DNA of 12,964 bases from an uncultured Paracoccaceae bacterium (GTDB lineage: Bacteria > Pseudomonadota > Alphaproteobacteria > Rhodobacterales > Rhodobacteraceae), in the NCBI GenBank assembly GCA_937900975.1, contig CALCPC010000769.1:1-12964 (forward strand), written 5' to 3'. The translations under genes and the position numbers were made by a program. Below, one piece after another: positions 1 through 8,495 of this stretch. The notes under the pieces are model-generated. The model saw nothing but the letters and a program-made list of their open reading frames with translations. It was not told the DNA's origin and ran no database searches. Position 1 is the stretch's first letter. Each line of letters opens with the position of its first letter.

Positions 1-474
1 GATTGCCAGGGCAACACCGTCCCCTGCGAGACCTGTGACAACTCGACTATCACCGGACTGGTTTAGGATGCCGCCGGCCGCTTCCCCCTTGTCCTCAAAA
101 CCTGGCGGATCGGGCCCGGCCATTCCAACACGTGGAGCCTTCAGATCCTTGGCACCGAAGGCTCGGCGGCGTTTTCCACCGCCAACCCCCGGCAATGGCG
201 CTTTATGCGCTATAACGGCGGCGCGCAGGTCTGGCAGGTTGAGGATCTGGGCTTTCAAACCCTCTTTCCCGCCATCACCGGCGGCATTTTTGAATTTGGC
301 TTCCCCGACGCGCTGCAACAAATGTGGGCGGCCTTCTTGGATGAGCTTGCCGGCGGCGACGCGCGCGGCTTTCCCTGCGTGACCCCGCGAGAGGCCGCAG
401 ATCACCACGCCCTCCTGACCGCCGCGCTGGCCGCCGGGCAGGACGACACGGTCGAAACCGTCGCTTACGCCTAG
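1..474 (+). pseudogene. Gfo/Idh/MocA family oxidoreductase, C-terminal part, with an in-frame TAG
   Basis: Frame 1 is open at the left edge, so the start and the NAD(P)-binding Rossmann domain lie outside the window. The visible part is the C-terminal substrate-binding domain of the family: a VPCETCDN block (CETWDN in the relatives I recall), then FPLVLKTWRIGPG, LQILGTEGSAAFST and ITGGIFEFGFPDALQQMW. A TAG at 64-66 interrupts the frame between ...ITGLV and DAAGRFPLV, although both sides clearly belong to one protein. The first in-frame ATG after the stop is at 205, too late to restart a useful domain. The final stop TAG (472-474) lies 4 bp before the kinase start, so the genes are co-transcribed. 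By analogy with similar operons the enzyme would oxidise a sugar or cyclitol; the substrate is unknown. It is either a pseudogene or a gene carrying a sequence error. Confidence 0.8.
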
Positions 475-478
475 ACCG

Positions 479-1441
479 ATGGCCCGCTCCGGCATCATCT
501 GCGCTGGCAACTGGATCGTCGATCTGATCCACGAGGTCCAGCATTGGCCAAACGAAAGCGACCTCGTTCGGATCGACGCCCAAACCCGGGGCATCGGCGG
601 CGGTCCGGCGAATGTGATCGGCGCGCTTGCCCGGCTGGACACCGGTCTGGCGCTTTGGCCGATGGGTGCGCTGGGCGACGACGCCTTCGCGGCCTTCGTG
701 CTGGAAACCTGCCACACGCTCGGTCTTCCCACGGGCGAACTGACGCGGAAACCCGACACCGCGACCGCGCACACGCATGTGATGTCGGTACCCGGTCAAA
801 GCCGCACCTTCTTTTACCACGGCGGTGCCAACGACCTGCTTTCGGCGGCGGATTTCGCGCCCGGCACCTTTGCGAAAACGGATGCCCGGGTGTTCTACCT
901 CGGCTATCTGACGCTCTTGCCGACGCTGGACCGCATCGACGCCGATGGCCATACCGAGGCCGCCACGATCCTTGCCCGCGCGCAAGCTGCGGGGCTGGTC
1001 ACCTGCGTCGACCTCGTCTCGACCGAGCGGCCGGATTTCGAGGCTATCGTCACCGCCGCCGCGCCCTTTATCGACTATCTTATCGTGAACGAGGTTGAGG
1101 CGGCGCGCGCCGCGGGCCTTGACCACCACGACCTGCCAAGGCTGGGCCAAGCGCTTCTGACCAAAGGGATCGGCAAGGCCGCCGTGCTTCACAGCGCCGA
1201 GACCGTCCATTGGGCTGGCGTCGATGGCACGGCGCTCAGCCGATCCGTGCCCCCGCTTCCCCCCAGCGAGATCGCCAGCCATCTTGGCGCCGGCGACGCG
1301 TTTTGCGCGGGCTTGCTTTACGCCCTTCACGAAGGTTGGGACGCAGAGGCCGCGCTTGACCTCGCCACCAGGGTCGCGCGCGCCTCGCTCAAAGGCGTCA
1401 CCGCGCATTCCGCCATCCCGCCCTTGTCCCAGCTCAGCTAA
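479..1441 (+). CDS. PfkB/ribokinase family carbohydrate kinase
   Basis: This 320-residue protein has the normal length of PfkB-family kinases, which use ATP to phosphorylate a sugar or nucleoside hydroxyl in the cytoplasm. The N-terminal beta-strand with Asp15 matches the usual substrate-contact position. The first signature is GGGPAN at residues 40-45, and the second is GAGDAF at residues 270-275, with Asp273 as the expected catalytic base and GAGD as the anion hole. The ATG at 479 follows the oxidoreductase stop by 4 bp, and no strong Shine-Dalgarno sequence is seen, which suggests translational coupling. The gene ends 12 bp before the dehydrogenase start. Together the three genes suggest oxidation and phosphorylation of an imported sugar or polyol, but the substrate cannot be read from the sequence. 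Confidence 0.92.
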   Translation: MARSGIICAGNWIVDLIHEVQHWPNESDLVRIDAQTRGIGGGPANVIGALARLDTGLALWPMGALGDDAFAAFVLETCHTLGLPTGELTRKPDTATAHTHVMSVPGQSRTFFYHGGANDLLSAADFAPGTFAKTDARVFYLGYLTLLPTLDRIDADGHTEAATILARAQAAGLVTCVDLVSTERPDFEAIVTAAAPFIDYLIVNEVEAARAAGLDHHDLPRLGQALLTKGIGKAAVLHSAETVHWAGVDGTALSRSVPPLPPSEIASHLGAGDAFCAGLLYALHEGWDAEAALDLATRVARASLKGVTAHSAIPPLSQLS

Positions 1442-1453
1442 AGGAGATCCCCG

Positions 1454-2446
1454 ATGCGCGCGACCTGTCTTTTTGCGCCCGGCGACATCCAAACGGTCGA
1501 CATGCCGGACCCAACGCCCGCCCCGGGCGACATCGTGGTGGAGGTTGAGGCCGCGGGCATCTGTGGCACCGACCGCCACCTGTTTAAGGGAGAGTTCCCC
1601 GCCACCCCCGGAAAGATCCTGGGACATGAGTTCTCGGGACAAGTGGTGGAGGCTGGCAACACAGGCTTCAAGCCTGGCCAGCGCGTCACCTGCGATCCCA
1701 ACATCTGGTGCGGGACCTGCGATCAATGCCGGCGGGGTCGCGTCAATCTTTGTCCCAACAACATCGCCATCGGGATCGGGCGTCACGGCGGCTTTGCCGA
1801 GTTTTGCACGCTCCCCGCCAGCCAGGCGCATCTTTTGCCAAGCGACATCGATCCCCGCGCCGGCGCGTTTTGTGAGCCGCTGGCCTGCACGCTGCACGGC
1901 ATGGATATCGGCGCCGCGCGGCCCGGCGAAACCGTGATCGTGATCGGCGGCGGCGTCATCGGGCTGCTCGCCGTCCGTCTTGCCGTGCTCGCGGGGGCGG
2001 AGGTTATGCTCTTGACGCGCACGCCCAGCAAACAGGCGCTGGGGCGCCGTTTTGGCGCCACATGGACCTGTGCGACGCGCGAGGAGGCGCAGCAAACCTG
2101 GCCCAACGGCGCCGATTTGGTTGTCGAATGCGCGGGCGTTGCCGACACCGTGTCGATGGCGCCGGTTCTGGCGCGCGCCGGCGGACGTGTTGTCGTGCTT
2201 GGCGTTCTACCCCAGGGCCAAAAGACCCAGATCGAGCCCTTTGACCTGCTTTTTCGAGAGGTCGATCTGCGCTTTAGCTTTCTCAACCCCTTCACCCATG
2301 CCCGCGCCACCCGCATGATTGCCGAGGGTTTGGTCGACGTCTCGGGCCTTGTCACCCAGGACATCGCCCTGGCCGAGGTTCCAACCCTGATCGCCAACCC
2401 CCCGCCCGCAGGCGATGTGCGCGCCATCGTCACGCGTTTTGCATAG
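1454..2446 (+). CDS. Zinc-dependent medium-chain alcohol/polyol dehydrogenase
   Basis: This is a 330-residue MDR-superfamily enzyme of the sorbitol/threonine dehydrogenase type, which oxidises a secondary alcohol with NAD(P)+. Catalytic zinc ligands are visible as Cys37 (GICGTD), His58-Glu59 (GHE) and Glu141 (CEPLAC). The structural zinc lobe is Cys86, Cys89, Cys92 and Cys100. The Rossmann nucleotide-binding turn is GGGVIG at residues 165-170. AAGGAG at 1441-1446, 7 bases before the ATG, fixes the start. It is the last gene of the operon and faces infB. Its TAG stop (2444-2446) overlaps the first base of a large palindrome that may end the transcript. The substrate is unknown; a polyol or sugar acid fits the operon. 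Confidence 0.93.
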   Translation: MRATCLFAPGDIQTVDMPDPTPAPGDIVVEVEAAGICGTDRHLFKGEFPATPGKILGHEFSGQVVEAGNTGFKPGQRVTCDPNIWCGTCDQCRRGRVNLCPNNIAIGIGRHGGFAEFCTLPASQAHLLPSDIDPRAGAFCEPLACTLHGMDIGAARPGETVIVIGGGVIGLLAVRLAVLAGAEVMLLTRTPSKQALGRRFGATWTCATREEAQQTWPNGADLVVECAGVADTVSMAPVLARAGGRVVVLGVLPQGQKTQIEPFDLLFREVDLRFSFLNPFTHARATRMIAEGLVDVSGLVTQDIALAEVPTLIANPPPAGDVRAIVTRFA

Positions 2447-2558
2447 AGCAATTTCCGTTCACATTGGATCAGAAATCGCTGTCTCAAGATCAGCAGGATG
2501 CTGATCTTGAGACAGCGATTTCTGATAATGACTGACCCACTTTGAACGGAAAATGCTC
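2446..2558. repeat. 113-bp nested palindromic element
   Basis: Outer arms 2446-2463 and 2541-2558 match as inverted repeats at 16 of 18 positions (GAGCAATTTCCGTTCACA against the reverse complement of the right end). Nested inside is a perfect 28-bp inverted repeat, 2468-2495 and 2499-2526, with a 3-base loop (GGA). Ends of the form AGAGCA...TGCTC resemble interspersed palindromic elements that are common in alphaproteobacterial genomes. No clear target-site duplication and no U-tract follow it. It may be a small non-autonomous mobile element, and as RNA it would fold into a very stable hairpin between two convergent genes. Confidence 0.85.
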
Positions 2559-2936
2559 AAAAACACCCGATATCACCGGACGTTTTGAAACCTGCGATTT
2601 CAAGCAGCGCGAGCCGATTTCTGTCGCGGATGGCCAAGGCGTCCGACCGAACCGACCGCGTGTCGCGTTTGCCGGACCCTCTCCGCCAAAATCTGCGCCA
2701 TTGCAAAGGGCTGCAGGGTACAGGATCCATGAAGCCCAACCAGCCCCATGAGACCGGATCAACTTGGGCCCGTTGCGTTGGCCCCAGAATGCGTGGCTTG
2801 CGGACGCTGTGGGGCACGAAAGCATCGCGACCCAAGACGCCGTTCATTGCGGCCACCCCTAAAACGGGGGTGGCGCTGGTGTTTTCCCCGGCACCGCCGC
2901 GCGGGCCACGCCACGGCGAACCGGTACGGGGCCCGG
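2559..2936. other. Intergenic region between convergent genes
   Basis: No convincing gene was found in either strand. Open frames exist here but their translations are Arg/Pro/Ser-rich and resemble no family. The only clear structure is the short hairpin at 2852-2874, described separately. Confidence 0.5.
2852..2874 (-). terminator. Hairpin downstream of infB, possible terminator
   Basis: Perfect 8-bp arms (GCCACCCC and GGGGTGGC) enclose a 7-base loop. The hairpin lies about 62 bases beyond the infB stop in the direction of infB transcription. No T-tract follows on the minus strand, so a role in termination or 3'-end stabilisation is only inferred. Confidence 0.35.
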
Positions 2937-5441
2937 TTAGAGCGTGCGTTCGACTTCCTCGGTCTCGAAAATCTCGATCACATCGCCGTCGCGAATGTCC
3001 TCGTAATTTTCGAAAGCCATCCCACACTCCTGGCCGCCTTGCACTTCCTTCACTTCGTCCTTGAAGCGTTTCAGCGTCTTCAGCTTGCCTTCGTGGATCA
3101 CGACATTGTCCCGCAACAGACGCACGCCAGCCTCGCGCCGGGCGACGCCCTCGGTGATGACGCAGCCCGCGACCTTGCCCACATTGGACACTTTGAAAAC
3201 CTGTTTGATCTCGGCATAGCCGATAAAGGTTTCCTTGATCTCCGCCGACAAAAGACCGCTGGCCGCCGCTTTGATATCGTCCACCAGATCGTAGATGATG
3301 GAGTAATACCGCAGCTCGACACCCTTTTGGTTGGCGCTTTCGCGCGCGGGCGCGTTGGCCCGAACGTTGAACCCGATGATCGGCGCGCCAGAGGCCTCTG
3401 CCAGCGTGACGTCCGATTCGGTAATTGCGCCAACGCCAGAGTGCAGGACCCGAACGCGCACTTCTTCGTTGCCCACTTTCTCCATCGCCTGAACGATGGC
3501 CTCGGCAGAGCCCTGGACGTCCGCCTTCACAAGGATTGGCAGTTCGGTGACGTTTTCGTTCGCCTTCTTTTGCGCAAGAAGCTGGTCAAGCGTCGCGCCA
3601 GCGCCGACAGCCGCCTTCTTATCCTTGGCAAGCTGTTGACGATAGGCGGAAATCTCGCGCGCCTTATCCTCGCCCTCGACCACGTTCAAAACATCGCCCG
3701 CCTCGGGCGTGCCGTTGAGGCCCAAAACCTCCACCGGGACAGAGGGGCCGGCCTCGTTCACGCGCTCCCCCTGATCGTTGATCAGGGCGCGGACACGGCC
3801 CCATTGCTCACCAACCACGAAGATGTCGCCGCGCTTCAGCGTGCCTTTTTGCACCAGGACGGTCGCAACCGGGCCCCGGCCAACGTCAAGCTGCGCTTCG
3901 ATCACGGCGCCCTCGGCCGGGCGGTCGGGGTCGGCCTGAAGCTCCAACAACTCCGCCTGGAGGCCGATGTTTTCTAGCAGCGTGTCGAGCCCGTGCCGCG
4001 TGATTGCCGAAACCTCGACATCCAGCACGTCGCCCGACATCTCCTCAACAATCACCTCATGCTGCAGAAGTTCTGTCCGCACCTTGGTGGGATCGGCGCC
4101 GGGGCGGTCGATTTTGTTGATCGCCACGATCATCGGCACCTCAGCCGCACGGGCATGGGCGATGGCCTCAACCGTTTGCGGCATGACGCTGTCATCGGCG
4201 GCGACCACCAGGATCACGATATCGGTCACTTGCGCGCCGCGCGCCCGCATCGAGGTAAAGGCCGCGTGGCCCGGCGTGTCGAGGAAGGTCAGCTTCGTCC
4301 CGGCGTCGTTGGTGATCTGGTACGCACCGATATGCTGCGTGATTCCGCCAGCCTCACCCGAGACGACATTGGTCTTGCGGATCGCGTCCAAAAGCGAGGT
4401 TTTGCCGTGATCGACATGACCCATGATTGTGATCACAGGGGCACGCGGGGCGAGGTTGTCCTCGTTATCGGCGATATCGACAATCGAGGCCTCGACGTCC
4501 GAATCCGACACGCGCTGAACGCGGTGGCCGAACTCTTCGACAATCAGTGTGGCGGTTTCGGCATCGATGGTTTGGTTCAACGTCGCCATAATGCCGTTTT
4601 GCATCAAGGTCTTGACCACCGCGGCTGAGCGTTCGGCCATCCGGTTGGCAAGCTCCTGCACCGTGATCGCGTCGGGCACCTGCACGTCGCGCACCACCTT
4701 CTCACGCGGCTGGTCAGAGCCCATCATCCGGCGCTTGTCCCGCTCCTGCCGGCGCTTCATCGCGGCCATTGAGCGTTGACGCCCGCCCTCGGAGGTCGCC
4801 TGGCTGATCGTCAGCTTGCCAGACCGGCGGCGATCATCGACGCCGCGCCCGCGGGTGTTTTTCTTGTCGGCGACCTTTTTGGCGGGCGCGCGTGTGGTCC
4901 CGGCGGGTTTGCCGGCGTCCGCGCGGGCTGCGGCGGCTTGTGCGGCGGCCGGATCTGGCGCGCTTGCTTCGCGGCCCGCATTGGCGGGCTTGGCGGCGGC
5001 GCGTGAGGCCGCGGCCTCTTCCCGCTCCGCCTTTTCTTTGGCTTCCTGCTCTTTGCGCTGCTGGGCGATGGCGGCTTGCTCCCGCGCCCGCTCCTCCGCC
5101 TGCTTTTCAGCACGCAGCTTGGCCATACGCTCTTCCCGGGCCTTTTCATCGGCCGCCCGGCGTTTGTCTTCATCGGCTTGGGCGGCTTGCGCGGCCATCA
5201 GCGCCTTGCGCCGGCGCTCCAACTCCGCGTCCGGCAGGCTGCGGGCGGCGCCGGTGCGCGCGACCGATGCCGCGGCCGAAGATCCCTGTTTCGGGACAAC
5301 CACGCGCTTGCGCTTGCGTTCCACCGTCACCGATTTCGACCGCCCGTGGCTGAAGCTCTGGCGAACCTGGCTTGTCTCGGTGCCGCCGCCGCGCAGCCCA
5401 AGTGTCTTGCCCTTATCGCCCTTGTCGGTCGTGTCGCTCAT
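2937..5441 (-). CDS. infB: Translation initiation factor IF-2
   Basis: IF-2 is the GTPase that delivers initiator fMet-tRNA to the 30S subunit and promotes 70S joining. With the start at MSDTTDKG the protein has 834 residues. A longer frame upstream (to 5576) lacks family character, so the ATG at 5441 is preferred; an AAAGGA lies about 12 bases before it. The N-terminus is basic, then residues 70-190 are a charged, Ala/Glu/Arg-rich coiled-coil-like linker. The conserved IF2_N-type segment is near residues 250-300. The G domain shows G1 GHVDHGKT (341-348), G3 DTPGH (388-392) and G4 NKID (442-445). Domains II, III and the C-terminal fMet-tRNA-binding domain follow, ending at ...EEVERTL. It is the last gene of the operon, 61 bp after ylxR. 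Confidence 0.98.
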   Translation of the reverse strand: MSDTTDKGDKGKTLGLRGGGTETSQVRQSFSHGRSKSVTVERKRKRVVVPKQGSSAAASVARTGAARSLPDAELERRRKALMAAQAAQADEDKRRAADEKAREERMAKLRAEKQAEERAREQAAIAQQRKEQEAKEKAEREEAAASRAAAKPANAGREASAPDPAAAQAAAARADAGKPAGTTRAPAKKVADKKNTRGRGVDDRRRSGKLTISQATSEGGRQRSMAAMKRRQERDKRRMMGSDQPREKVVRDVQVPDAITVQELANRMAERSAAVVKTLMQNGIMATLNQTIDAETATLIVEEFGHRVQRVSDSDVEASIVDIADNEDNLAPRAPVITIMGHVDHGKTSLLDAIRKTNVVSGEAGGITQHIGAYQITNDAGTKLTFLDTPGHAAFTSMRARGAQVTDIVILVVAADDSVMPQTVEAIAHARAAEVPMIVAINKIDRPGADPTKVRTELLQHEVIVEEMSGDVLDVEVSAITRHGLDTLLENIGLQAELLELQADPDRPAEGAVIEAQLDVGRGPVATVLVQKGTLKRGDIFVVGEQWGRVRALINDQGERVNEAGPSVPVEVLGLNGTPEAGDVLNVVEGEDKAREISAYRQQLAKDKKAAVGAGATLDQLLAQKKANENVTELPILVKADVQGSAEAIVQAMEKVGNEEVRVRVLHSGVGAITESDVTLAEASGAPIIGFNVRANAPARESANQKGVELRYYSIIYDLVDDIKAAASGLLSAEIKETFIGYAEIKQVFKVSNVGKVAGCVITEGVARREAGVRLLRDNVVIHEGKLKTLKRFKDEVKEVQGGQECGMAFENYEDIRDGDVIEIFETEEVERTL

Positions 5442-5502
5442 TCTTGCTTCAAATCCTTTCCACGCGGGGCGATCCCCGCGGACGCATCCGGAGGTTCGGA
5501 CG

Positions 5503-6102
5503 TTAACCCCGATTGACGCGCAGGCCGTCCAGCCGCGCCGACTCATACCTGACCTGGTCGCTGAGTCCACCCGCAATCAGTCCGGCATGTATCACACGAT
5601 CTCGCCCGAATGCCAATCCCAACTCCGCCGCCGTGAGGCCGTCGAAATGGCTGAATTCGCCCTCGGGGGGGCGCAGGCGCGCCTTCTCGCGGGGGGCGCC
5701 GTCGGCGGCCTGCAAAAGAAAGACAATGATTTCGCTCATAAGTCACGATTTCACTTTCTCTGCCCCCGCCAGCGCCTGCCCCGCCTTCCGCGCCAGAGAA
5801 ACCAGCGAGATCAGACGGTGGGCCAAAAGCGCTTCGACCTCTGCCACCAGATCCGGTGGCGTGACAACCGGCGCCTTGGCCCCGCGGGGGAACAGGTTTT
5901 TCTTGACCGCCCGGGTCAGCGCCGCGCGCTCGGCCGAAACCCATATCCCCCGGCCGGGCAGCTTTTCAGCCAAATCCGGAACCACCGCGTTGCCGGGCCC
6001 GATGGCAAACCGGATCAAACCCGGTTTCGGCTGCGACGCCCCGGTCGCGATGCAGCGCCGCTCTGACACCTCGCGGGTTTTGGTACGGCCGCCGCGCGGC
6101 AT
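5503..6102 (-). pseudogene. ylxR: YlxR-L7Ae fused RNA-binding protein, with an in-frame TGA
   Basis: The frame begins at MPRGGRTK (ATG at 6102, 7 bases after the nusA stop) and would encode about 199 codons. Residues 15-75 are the YlxR/DUF448 fold, with RRCIATG, LIRF and PGRGIWV (49-55). Residues from about 95 start an L7Ae-like domain (HRLISLVSLARKAGQ), giving the fused form usual in alphaproteobacteria. After ...GAEKVKS (residue 119) a TGA at 5743-5745 stops the frame. The rest of the domain continues in the same frame: FLLQAADGAPREKARLRPP, LTAAELGLAFGRDRVIHA, ending with TAA at 5503. An ATG two codons after the stop could restart translation, but no strong ribosome site precedes it and the stop cuts the L7Ae fold, so this is not the natural ylxR/ylxQ split. 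TGG to TGA is the simplest single change. The first 119 residues could still work as a YlxR protein. Confidence 0.8.
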
Positions 6103-6109
6103 GATGCCC

Positions 6110-7747
6110 TCAATCCGCCGGCGCCTCGGCGGCTGCGTCGGGATCCTCTTCCGCCGCCAGGGCCGCCTCCGCCGCCGCAGCATCTTCGTCCAACTGCTCC
6201 TGCGTGACCCAGCCAAGCTGCAGCCGGGCGCCCATGATCAGATGCTGCGCCTCGGCAAGGTCCATATCGAACTTCTCCAACAGACCCTCATCCTTTTGCC
6301 GCTTGCCATCGACAATGGTCACGCCGCCGGCAAGCTCCCAATCCGCGCAGGTCGCGAAATCTTCCAGTGTTTTCACCCCGTCCTCGGCCAACGCTTCGAT
6401 CATTTGGGGTGTCAGACCGTCGAACGCAACCAGGCTGTCCTCGACGCCCATCTCGCGGGCGCGCTCCATCGCCTTGGCGTTGATCTCTTCCAAACTTTCG
6501 CGCGCCCGGGCCTGAAGCTCTTCGGCGGTGTCTTCGTCAAAGCCGTCGATGCCGGACAGTTCGTCGGACTCCACATACGCCACCTCCTCCAGCGTCGCGA
6601 ACCCTTCGGACACCAGAAGCTGCGCCACCATCTCATCGACATTCAGCGTGTCCATGAAAAGCTGGCTGCGCTCAGCAAATTCGGCCTGGCGCCGCTCGCT
6701 CTCCTGCGCTTCGGTCATGATGTCGATGTCGAGCCCGGTCAACTGGCTGGCCAGCCGCACGTTCTGGCCCCGCCGGCCGATGGCCAGGCTGAGCTGCTCA
6801 TCCGGCACCACGACCTCCACCCGCTCCGCGTCGTCGTCGAACACGACTTTGGAAACCTCGGCGGGTTGCAGCGCGTTCACAAGAAAGGTCGGCGTGTCTT
6901 CGTTCCAGGGGATGATGTCGATCTTCTCGCCCTGAAGCTCATTGACGACGGCCTGAACGCGGCTGCCGCGCATCCCCACGCAGGCCCCCACCGGGTCGAT
7001 GGAGTTGTCATAGGAAATCACGCCGATCTTCGCGCGGGAACCGGGATCGCGCGCCACCGCTTTGATGTCGATGATGCCGTCATAGATCTCGGGCACCTCC
7101 ATCTTGAAAAGCTCCGCCATGAATTCGGGCGCGGTGCGGCTGAGGAAGATCTGCGGGCCGCGAACCTCGGACCGCACGTCGCGGATATAGGCGCGGATCC
7201 GGTCGCCGGTGCGAAACGCCTCCCGCCCGATCTTCTGGTCGCGCCGCAAAACAGCCTCGCCGCGCCCGACATCGACGATGACGTTGCCGTATTCCTCGCG
7301 CTTGACAAGGCCGTTGATGATCTCGCCCACACGGTCCTTGAATTCCTCGTACTGGCGCGCGCGCTCGGCCTCGCGCACCTTTTGCATGATCACTTGCTTG
7401 GCCGATTGCGCCGCGATCCGGCCCATTTCCAAAGGCGGCAACTCATCGGTGATGGTGTCGCCCGGCTTCGGATCGTCGAGGAACTGTTTGGCGTCCTCGG
7501 GCAGCATCTCGGTAAAGCTGTTCTCGACCTCTTCGACCACGGTGCGGACGCGGGTCATCGTCAAGTCACCGGATTTCGGGTCGATCTTGGCACGGATGTC
7601 GTACTCCGCCCCGTAGCGAGAGCGCGCGGCCTTGGCCAAGCTCTCCTCCATCGCCTCGATCACCAGGCTTGGATCGATCAGCTTCTCACGCGCGACCGCC
7701 TCGGCGATTTGCAAGAGCTCCAGTCGGTTGGCGGACGTCACGCTCAT
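6110..7747 (-). CDS. nusA: Transcription termination/antitermination factor NusA
   Basis: NusA binds RNA polymerase and nascent RNA, and affects pausing, termination and antitermination. The 545-residue protein has the full domain set. Residues 1-130 form the polymerase-binding N-terminal domain, and about 138-202 an S1 domain. KH1 contains GACVGMRG (254-261) and KH2 contains AIGRRGQN (322-329). Two helix-hairpin-helix/acidic-repeat-like regions lie at about 370-430 and 440-510, and an Asp/Glu/Ala-rich tail ends at ...EAPAD. Its ATG overlaps the rimP stop in an ATGA arrangement (7744-7747), indicating translational coupling. The stop is a normal TGA. Confidence 0.98.
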   Translation of the reverse strand: MSVTSANRLELLQIAEAVAREKLIDPSLVIEAMEESLAKAARSRYGAEYDIRAKIDPKSGDLTMTRVRTVVEEVENSFTEMLPEDAKQFLDDPKPGDTITDELPPLEMGRIAAQSAKQVIMQKVREAERARQYEEFKDRVGEIINGLVKREEYGNVIVDVGRGEAVLRRDQKIGREAFRTGDRIRAYIRDVRSEVRGPQIFLSRTAPEFMAELFKMEVPEIYDGIIDIKAVARDPGSRAKIGVISYDNSIDPVGACVGMRGSRVQAVVNELQGEKIDIIPWNEDTPTFLVNALQPAEVSKVVFDDDAERVEVVVPDEQLSLAIGRRGQNVRLASQLTGLDIDIMTEAQESERRQAEFAERSQLFMDTLNVDEMVAQLLVSEGFATLEEVAYVESDELSGIDGFDEDTAEELQARARESLEEINAKAMERAREMGVEDSLVAFDGLTPQMIEALAEDGVKTLEDFATCADWELAGGVTIVDGKRQKDEGLLEKFDMDLAEAQHLIMGARLQLGWVTQEQLDEDAAAAEAALAAEEDPDAAAEAPAD

Positions 7748-8310
7748 GGGTTTTCCTCCGTCACTTCTTCGATTTCGTCAAAGGCTTCGGGGTCGAAGCC
7801 GCTGTCTTTCTTGGCCTTTAAACTTTCGGCGATCAGGGCGTCGGTCAACACCAGCTTCGCCTCCGTCAGCCAGTCAAACGCGAGGCCGATGGTGCCCTCG
7901 GCGATGTCGATCAGGACCTCACCGTCTTCGACGCCCATCAGCTTGCCGCGGAAATTCTTGCGGTTGGAGATCAGCTCGGCGGTCTGCAGCTTGGCCTCGT
8001 ACCCCGCATAGGTCTCGAAATCTTTCAGCCGCGTCAGCGGCCGGTCGATGCCGGGGGAGGAAACCTCAAGGTTGTACTCCCCCTCAATCGGGTCCTCGAC
8101 ATCCAGAATGGCCGAGACCGAGCGGCTGATTTTGGCGCAATCATCCACTTCGATATGCCCGTCGGGCGTGTCGGCCATGATCTGCAACCGGGGCGTCTTG
8201 CCGCCCATGAACCGCAGCCGCACCAGCTCATAGCCAAGCCCCTCGATCACCGGGGTGACGATTGAGGCCAGACGAACATCCATCGGAGCTTTCGCGATCA
8301 GGTCGGACAT
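7744..8310 (-). CDS. rimP: Ribosome maturation factor RimP
   Basis: RimP assists maturation of the 30S ribosomal subunit. The 188-residue protein has an N-terminal alpha/beta domain with the conserved acidic segment and the [10 protein letters not shown] signature at residues 83-92, then a C-terminal Sm-like domain and an acidic tail rich in Glu and Asp. It is the first gene of the rimP-nusA-ylxR-infB operon and overlaps nusA by 4 bp. The ATG at 8310 is preceded by GGTGAGAG directly adjacent, a closely spaced, imperfect ribosome site. An intrinsic terminator lies only about 14 bases upstream of the start codon. Confidence 0.96.
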   Translation of the reverse strand: MSDLIAKAPMDVRLASIVTPVIEGLGYELVRLRFMGGKTPRLQIMADTPDGHIEVDDCAKISRSVSAILDVEDPIEGEYNLEVSSPGIDRPLTRLKDFETYAGYEAKLQTAELISNRKNFRGKLMGVEDGEVLIDIAEGTIGLAFDWLTEAKLVLTDALIAESLKAKKDSGFDPEAFDEIEEVTEENP

Positions 8311-8323
8311 CTCTCACCGAAAC

Positions 8324-8347
8324 AAAAAAACGGGCCCGCGGCCCGTT
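8324..8347 (-). terminator. Intrinsic terminator in the rimP leader
   Basis: On the minus strand, 8-bp arms AACGGGCC and GGCCCGTT with a GCG loop (8329-8347) are followed by a run of seven T (8330-8324). This is a textbook Rho-independent terminator. It lies between the candidate rimP promoter and the rimP start codon, so it would act on the rimP transcript itself. See the attenuator finding. Confidence 0.85.
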
Positions 8348-8395
8348 CGATTTCCGGTGGCGCCGGGAGTGTCCCGAACGACCGCTGTTCAAACG

Positions 8396-8424
8396 CATAT
8401 AGAAGCCGCCCGCCGGGGATGCAA
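8396..8424 (-). promoter_or_regulatory. Candidate sigma-70 type promoter for rimP-nusA-ylxR-infB
   Basis: On the minus strand TTGCAT (8424-8419) and TATATG (8401-8396) are separated by exactly 17 bp. This would start transcription near 8389 and give a leader of about 80 nt. The -10 matches the general consensus at four of six positions and the -35 at three. The assignment is inferred from position and sequence only. Confidence 0.45.
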
Positions 8425-8462
8425 GGGGAAACGGGGGGCGGCGAAAGCTTCGCGTCGCGGGA

Positions 8463-8495
8463 GCCCAAGACCAATACGCGTGCTCGGTCTTGGGC
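8463..8495. repeat. 10-bp inverted repeat
   Basis: GCCCAAGACC and GGTCTTGGGC form perfect 10-bp arms around a 13-base spacer. No T-run follows on either strand, so it does not look like a classical terminator. It lies between the helix-turn-helix core and the rimP promoter and may mark the old 3' end of that small gene. Confidence 0.6.

Noticed and set aside
275..2095. Very long minus-strand open frame opposite the kinase and dehydrogenase genes
   Set aside because: It is a shadow of GC-rich coding DNA. Its translation is Arg/Gly/Asp-rich with no family motifs, while the + strand has clear motifs throughout.
2748..3977. Long + strand open frame opposite infB
   Set aside because: It is the antisense of IF-2 domains. 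The His/Leu/Asp-rich translation is typical of an antisense frame and there is no ribosome site.
5442..5576. 45-residue N-terminal extension of IF-2
   Set aside because: The extension ([10 protein letters not shown]...) does not resemble IF-2, whereas [19 protein letters not shown] is the usual alphaproteobacterial start.
5513..8011. 832-codon + strand open frame opposite ylxR and nusA
   Set aside because: It is antisense to well-supported genes, shows no motifs, and is a GC-skew artefact.
8341..8400. tRNA gene upstream of rimP, as in the E. coli metY-rimP arrangement
   Set aside because: The sequence lacks a cloverleaf, an anticodon arm and a GGTTCGA-type T-loop. The hairpins are explained by the terminator and leader.
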